Source of the DNA: Clostridia bacterium
GTDB lineage: Bacteria; Bacillota; Clostridia; Oscillospirales; CAG-272
NCBI GenBank assembly: GCA_017507905.1
Contig: JAFWAA010000022.1
Span: 1-33,431, forward strand
DNA: 33,431 bases
Direction: 5' to 3'
Program-made: the position numbers and the translations under genes
Part shown: one piece after another, positions 29,730-33,431 of the stretch
Position numbering within the stretch: position 1 is the stretch's first letter
Layout: each line of letters begins with the position of its first letter
The notes under the pieces: generated by a model
Seen by the model: the letters and a program-made list of their open reading frames with translations, nothing else
Told to the model about the DNA's origin: nothing
Database searches by the model: none

Positions 29730-31650
29730 GCAAACGATGCCCATGGGAGCAAAGCCCCCCAAGAGAAAGCTCAACGGAAACGTGCTCAAGCGTTTGCTCA
29801 AGATGCTGTTCAAGGCGTATCCCGTTCTGCTTCCGCTCTCCATCCTTTGCATCCTGTTCACGGCGGTGGTTTCCACCATTCCCTCGATTTTCCTGCAAAA
29901 GGTGACCGAAACGGTGCAGGACTTCCAGTCCACCAAGGATTGGGCGGCGGCATCCGAGATCATCATTCCGCAGGTGGTCACCCTGATCGTCCTGTACGTC
30001 TTTTCGATCGTCTCCATTACGCTGGAGAGCCAGCTGATGGCCTATATCACGCAGGGCTTCCTCTACAAGATGCGTAAGGCGATGTTCGAGCGGATGCAGG
30101 ATCTCCCCATCAAGTATTTCGACACGCACAAGCACGGCGATATCATGAGCTATTATACCAACGATATCGATACGCTCCGCCAGCTTGTATCACAGTCCTT
30201 GCCCACCATCATCCGTGCATCGGTCATCGTGATCTCGGTCCTGTCGATCATGGTGTATTACAGCATCTGGCTCACCCTGCTTTTGCTCGTCGGCGTGGCC
30301 TTCATGGTGCTGGTCTCCAAGAAGGTCGGCGGCGGCTCTGCTCGCTTCTTCGTCAAGCTCCAGCGCTCGGTCGGCGGACTTGAGGGCTACGTGCAGGAGA
30401 TGATGAACGGACAGAAGGTCGTTAAGGTGTTCAGCCACGAGGAGCAGGCGCAAAAGGATTTTGACCGCGTCAACGAGGAGCTTTTCCAGAATGCCTACCG
30501 CGCAAACGCTTATGCGAATATGCTCGGCCCGATCATCATGAACATCGGTAACGTGATGTACGTCATCGTTGCCGTGGTCGGCGGACTTCTCATCGCGGCA
30601 AAGGCACCGAACCTCAGCCTTTCGGGTCTTGCTCTTGGGGTGGACATTATCGTTCCGTTCCTCAACATGACCAAGCAGTTTACGGGGAACATCAACCAGT
30701 TCTCCCAGCAGATCAACTCCATCGTCATGGCTATGGCGGGAGCGGAGCGCGTGTTTGAGCTGATGGATCAGTCTCCCGAGGTAGACGACGGCTACGTCAC
30801 CCTGGTCAACGCCACGGTGGATGCCGAAGGAAACGTTCACGAGGCCGACCACCACACCGGTGTTTGGGCCTGGAAGCATCCGCACAGCGCGGACGGAAGC
30901 ATCACCTACACGCTCCTGCGCGGTGACGTGCGCATGACCGAGGTGGACTTTGGATATGAGGAAGGGAAGACCGTCCTGCATGACGTCAGCGTCTTTGCCG
31001 AGCCCGGACAAAAGGTTGCCTTCGTTGGTGCAACGGGCGCGGGAAAGACCACCATCACTAACCTCATCAATCGCTTCTACGACATCGCCGACGGTAAGAT
31101 CCGTTACGATGGCATCAATATCAACAAGATCCGCAAGTCGGATCTGCGCCGCTCGCTGGGCATCGTTTTGCAGGATACCAACCTCTTTACGGGAAGCGTT
31201 ATGGACAACATTCGCTACGGCAATCTGGACGCCACCGACGAGGACTGCATTCGCGCCGCAAAGCTTGCAGGTGCGGACGATTTCATCACCCGTCTGCCCG
31301 GCGGCTATGAGACCGAGCTTTCCAACAACGGCAGCAACCTGTCGCAAGGCCAGCGCCAGCTGATCGCCATCGCCCGTGCGGCGGTTGCCGATCCGCCCGT
31401 AATGATCCTGGATGAGGCTACCTCCTCCATCGACACGCGCACCGAGGCCATTGTCCAGAAGGGAATGGACGCCCTGATGAAGGGACGAACGGTCTTTGTG
31501 ATCGCACACCGCCTTTCCACCGTGCGCAATTCGGACGTGATCATGGTTCTGGATCACGGACGCATCATTGAACGCGGCAACCATGAAAAGCTGATCGCCG
31601 AGAAGGGGCAGTATTACCAGCTCTACACCGGCGCGTTTGAATTGGAATAA
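29716..31650 (+). CDS. ABC exporter half-transporter, consensus-site subunit
   Basis: A 644-aa partner of the preceding protein. A basic N-terminal tail (to about residue 30) leads into six transmembrane helices and an ATPase domain. Walker A is GATGAGKTT, Walker B VMILDEATSSID and H-loop VIAHRLSTV are canonical, but the signature reads LSQGQRQ instead of LSGGQ. That variant faces the partner's degenerate Walker B, so one ATP site is consensus and one is not. Between the two domains is an insertion of about 45 residues with a Trp/His-rich part (DHHTGVWAWKHPH), seen in a group of clostridial exporters; its role is unknown. ATG 29716 has GGAGGTGGG upstream and overlaps the previous gene by 14 bases. 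Confidence 0.94.
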   Translation: MAKNKQTMPMGAKPPKRKLNGNVLKRLLKMLFKAYPVLLPLSILCILFTAVVSTIPSIFLQKVTETVQDFQSTKDWAAASEIIIPQVVTLIVLYVFSIVSITLESQLMAYITQGFLYKMRKAMFERMQDLPIKYFDTHKHGDIMSYYTNDIDTLRQLVSQSLPTIIRASVIVISVLSIMVYYSIWLTLLLLVGVAFMVLVSKKVGGGSARFFVKLQRSVGGLEGYVQEMMNGQKVVKVFSHEEQAQKDFDRVNEELFQNAYRANAYANMLGPIIMNIGNVMYVIVAVVGGLLIAAKAPNLSLSGLALGVDIIVPFLNMTKQFTGNINQFSQQINSIVMAMAGAERVFELMDQSPEVDDGYVTLVNATVDAEGNVHEADHHTGVWAWKHPHSADGSITYTLLRGDVRMTEVDFGYEEGKTVLHDVSVFAEPGQKVAFVGATGAGKTTITNLINRFYDIADGKIRYDGININKIRKSDLRRSLGIVLQDTNLFTGSVMDNIRYGNLDATDEDCIRAAKLAGADDFITRLPGGYETELSNNGSNLSQGQRQLIAIARAAVADPPVMILDEATSSIDTRTEAIVQKGMDALMKGRTVFVIAHRLSTVRNSDVIMVLDHGRIIERGNHEKLIAEKGQYYQLYTGAFELE

Positions 31651-31660
31651 GAACAAGCAA

Positions 31661-31698
31661 AAAAGCACCGCTTCACCCACGGGTGAAGCGGTGCTTTT
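31661..31698. terminator. Bidirectional intrinsic terminator between the ABC operon and the M15 gene
   Basis: An 18-bp perfect stem (arms 31661-31678 and 31681-31698; core GCACCGCTTCACCC) starts with AAAA and ends with TTTTT, so it can work on both strands for the two convergent genes. Confidence 0.95.
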
Positions 31699-31711
31699 TG
31701 GAATTGTTTGA

Positions 31712-32719
31712 TCAGCCGATCGGCTGGTCCAGGCATACGGTCACGATGAAGCCGCCGATATTGTCGCCCGAAACGGTATACGCGTAATTCTCGGGCACCT
31801 GAATGGTGGTCAGCTCGTTTGCGGATGCGGGAACGTAATAGACCTCGTAGCTCTCTCCGCTTGCGTCCTTGACGGAAAGATGATTGCTGCCCGTGTACTG
31901 CGTACGCAGAAGCTCAACGTATTCCTCAAGGCAGAGCGAATGCTCGGTCATGTAATTGGCGTGGGGAAGTCCCACGTAGCGGTAGCAATGCTCGTAGTCG
32001 GATACTCCGGTGGAGGCCTCCTTGCCTGCAGGATAGCGCTGGACGAAGCCGTAGCGGTGGCAGTTGTCGTAGATCCAGTGCGAGGTCTCAAGCGGGGGGT
32101 AGCCGCCCACGTCTCCCTGCTGGAGCGCGATGCAGCAGCCGGTGTGGTGGTCGGAGTAGCCTGCCTTTACCACCGAGCCGAGCTTGTCCTGATCGGCGTA
32201 GGTGCGGTAAGCGTACTTGACGAGCACCGAGCCGTCGCCCTCGGAGAGGGTGTAATACTTCTGCATCATCTTTTCCATATAGGAAAAGGCTTCCTTATGC
32301 ATAAAGAGGGGAGGGTTGGTGATGATCTGGTAGGGATTGGAGCCGTCGATCTTGGTGCGGTTTTCGTAAACGTTGATCAGGTCGCCCACGACCGTATCGG
32401 GATCAAAGCTGTGCTCGTCGTTGACCACGAGAAGCACGCCGGAGGAGACCTTGGAGCTTTCCCAAGCCATGGCCACGTAGGAGACGTTGTTTCCCGGGTT
32501 CTGTCCGTTCGGATCGGTAGGTCCGCTTGGAGGAGGCAGGAAAAGGTCTACGATGGAGGCAACCAAAAACGCGATGAGCGCCAGAAGAATGAGAATGACC
32601 ACCGAGCAAATGGCCAGCAGGGTGATGCGGCCTCGGCGCAAGCGCTTTGCACGCGCGGCGCGGTTGCTCTTGATGACCGTATTAAAGCTGCGGGGCGGGG
32701 TGGATCTGTCTTGTCCCAT
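31712..32719 (-). CDS. VanY-like M15 D-Ala-D-Ala carboxypeptidase-fold protein, metal ligands altered
   Basis: 335 aa with a basic cytoplasmic N-terminus, one transmembrane helix (about residues 31-60), a Pro/Gly/Asn linker and an extracellular M15B/VanY domain. These enzymes trim D-Ala from peptidoglycan stem peptides using a zinc bound by His, Asp and His. Here the first motif reads SDHHTGCCIA (residues 189-198): His191 is kept, but the Asp ligand position is Ala198. The second motif reads YEHCYRYVGLPHA (from residue 242) where the family has E-P-W-H-x-R, so the catalytic Glu and the third ligand are Tyr242 and Cys245. The rest of the fold (YRTYADQ, HWIYDNCHRYGFVQRYPAGKE) is well conserved. 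It is probably inactive as a classical peptidase, or uses another metal arrangement. The ribosome binding site AAAGGA is 14 bases from the ATG, a long spacing. Confidence 0.85.
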   Translation of the reverse strand: MGQDRSTPPRSFNTVIKSNRAARAKRLRRGRITLLAICSVVILILLALIAFLVASIVDLFLPPPSGPTDPNGQNPGNNVSYVAMAWESSKVSSGVLLVVNDEHSFDPDTVVGDLINVYENRTKIDGSNPYQIITNPPLFMHKEAFSYMEKMMQKYYTLSEGDGSVLVKYAYRTYADQDKLGSVVKAGYSDHHTGCCIALQQGDVGGYPPLETSHWIYDNCHRYGFVQRYPAGKEASTGVSDYEHCYRYVGLPHANYMTEHSLCLEEYVELLRTQYTGSNHLSVKDASGESYEVYYVPASANELTTIQVPENYAYTVSGDNIGGFIVTVCLDQPIG

Positions 32720-32750
32720 AGTCCAAAGTCCGTTCCTTTCTTTATGGATT

Positions 32751-32784
32751 ACAACAACTCCGAAAAAAGCTTCGGAGTTGTTGT
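32751..32784 (-). terminator. Hairpin downstream of pnp
   Basis: A perfect stem of 13-14 bp (CAACAACTCCGAA at 32752-32764 with TTCGGAGTTGTTG at 32771-32783) has a 6-nt loop. On the minus strand no run of U follows the stem, so termination may be weak and pnp transcription could continue into the M15 gene, for which no clear separate promoter is visible. Confidence 0.5.
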
Positions 32785-32805
32785 TTCGTTATGCGAATAA
32801 AGGGA

Positions 32806-33431
32806 TCAGAGTGCGTCCTTGATGGAGAAGTCCATGCGGCCCTTCTTGTCCAGACCGATATACTTCACCTTGACCACGTCGCCAACCTTGAGCACGTCCT
32901 CGACCTTCTCGATACGGCGGGGAGCGATCTTGGAGATGTGGACCATGCCCTCCTTGCCGGGAGCATACTGCACGAAGCAGCCGAACTCCTTGATGCTGGT
33001 AACGGTTCCGGTATAGATCGCACCAACCTCGGGCTCAAACACGATGGCGTCGATGCAAGCCTTGGCAGCCTCTGCCTGTGCGCCGTTGATGGCGGCGATG
33101 CGGATGGTTCCGTCATCCTCGATGTCGATCTTTGCGCCGGTGTCGGCAACGATCTTCTGGATCACGGAGCCGCCCTTGCCGATGACCTCGCGGATCTTGT
33201 CGGGATCGATCTTCATGGTGGTCATCTTGGGTGCGTACTTGGAAACCTCTGCACGAGGAGCGGGAATAGCCTTGAGAATGACCTCGTCGATGATATAGTC
33301 ACGACCGATATGGGTCATTTCGAGTGCCTTCTTGATGATCTCAGGGGTCAGACCGTCGATCTTGAGGTCCATCTGGATGGAGGTGATGCCTGCGTGGGTT
33401 CCGGCAACCTTGAAGTCCATGTCGCCGTAGA
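32806..33431 (-). CDS. pnp: Polyribonucleotide nucleotidyltransferase (C-terminal part, cut by window edge)
   Basis: The frame runs off the right edge: the residues before the first Met in the window read YGD, which continues PNPase. PNPase is the trimeric 3'-5' phosphorolytic exoribonuclease of RNA decay. Visible are the end of the second RNase PH core (GDMDFKVAGTHAGITSIQMDLKIDG), the linker (AIPAPRAEVSKYAPK), the KH domain with its GKGG loop (REVIGKGGSVIQKI) and the S1 domain (VGAIYTGTVTSIKEFGCFVQ, then GMVHISKI). The protein stops soon after the S1 domain, without the long acidic or basic tail some species have. Minus strand, with a hairpin just downstream. Confidence 0.96.
   Translation of the reverse strand, partial: YGDMDFKVAGTHAGITSIQMDLKIDGLTPEIIKKALEMTHIGRDYIIDEVILKAIPAPRAEVSKYAPKMTTMKIDPDKIREVIGKGGSVIQKIVADTGAKIDIEDDGTIRIAAINGAQAEAAKACIDAIVFEPEVGAIYTGTVTSIKEFGCFVQYAPGKEGMVHISKIAPRRIEKVEDVLKVGDVVKVKYIGLDKKGRMDFSIKDAL

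Noticed and set aside
1..33431. CRISPR arrays, tRNA or rRNA genes, insertion sequences, phage genes
   Set aside because: I saw no regularly spaced direct repeats, no tRNA cloverleaf or rRNA segment, and no transposase, integrase or phage protein in any frame.

Overview
The window is about 33.4 kb of moderately GC-rich DNA from a Gram-positive, anaerobic, clostridia-like bacterium. This rests on strong AAGGAGG-type ribosome binding sites, TTGACA-17-TATAAT promoters, a Gram-positive style lipoprotein signal, RqcH, a type II pantothenate kinase, an oxygen-sensitive glycyl radical enzyme and a PduB/EutN-type microcompartment. I cannot assign it below class level. The window edges cut two housekeeping genes: thrS on the left (N-terminus missing) and pnp on the right (only the C-terminal KH and S1 part is present, minus strand).

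Left flank (1-6780): thrS ends at a strong terminator. It is followed by a four-gene transcription unit behind a perfect consensus promoter: a small acyl carrier protein, an MBOAT O-acyltransferase, an SGNH/DltD-like membrane protein and a small lipoprotein. This looks like an envelope or exopolymer acylation cassette without its own acyl-activating ligase. An unrecognised 196-aa protein and a Cof-type HAD phosphatase follow.

Core (6790-23170): a complete glycyl-radical bacterial microcompartment (BMC) locus resembling the fucose/rhamnose-type GRM5 class. The first unit encodes a B12-independent diol dehydratase, its radical-SAM activase, a PduU/EutS shell protein and a PduV/EutP GTPase. A second promoter drives L-fuculose-phosphate aldolase, a GlcG/PduO-C-like protein, a zinc alcohol dehydrogenase, four BMC-H shell proteins, the BMC-P vertex protein, a PduS/RnfC-like iron-sulfur flavoprotein, a PduT-like BMC-T, a DeoR-family regulator, acetate kinase, CoA-acylating aldehyde dehydrogenase, PduL and a PduQ-like iron alcohol dehydrogenase. 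The inferred route is: fuculose-1-P to DHAP plus lactaldehyde; lactaldehyde to 1,2-propanediol; propanediol to propionaldehyde; then half to 1-propanol (recycling NADH) and half to propionyl-CoA, propionyl-P and propionate with ATP. Several enzymes carry short amphipathic encapsulation helices. Both BMC promoters are surrounded by copies of AAACCACAAA, a candidate operator for the DeoR protein.

Right flank (23170-33431): a convergent type II pantothenate kinase; divergent from it rqcH; then thioredoxin reductase, a membrane-anchored alpha/beta hydrolase, a heterodimeric ABC exporter with complementary degenerate ATP sites, a VanY-like M15 protein that has lost canonical metal ligands, and pnp.

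The most interesting observations are a BMC-H shell gene with two strong ribosome binding sites and in-frame starts 31 codons apart (a possible analogue of PduB/PduB'), a BMC-H protein with an enlarged pore loop, a highly structured spacer with mutually exclusive hairpins before the vertex-protein gene, and the shared operator motif.
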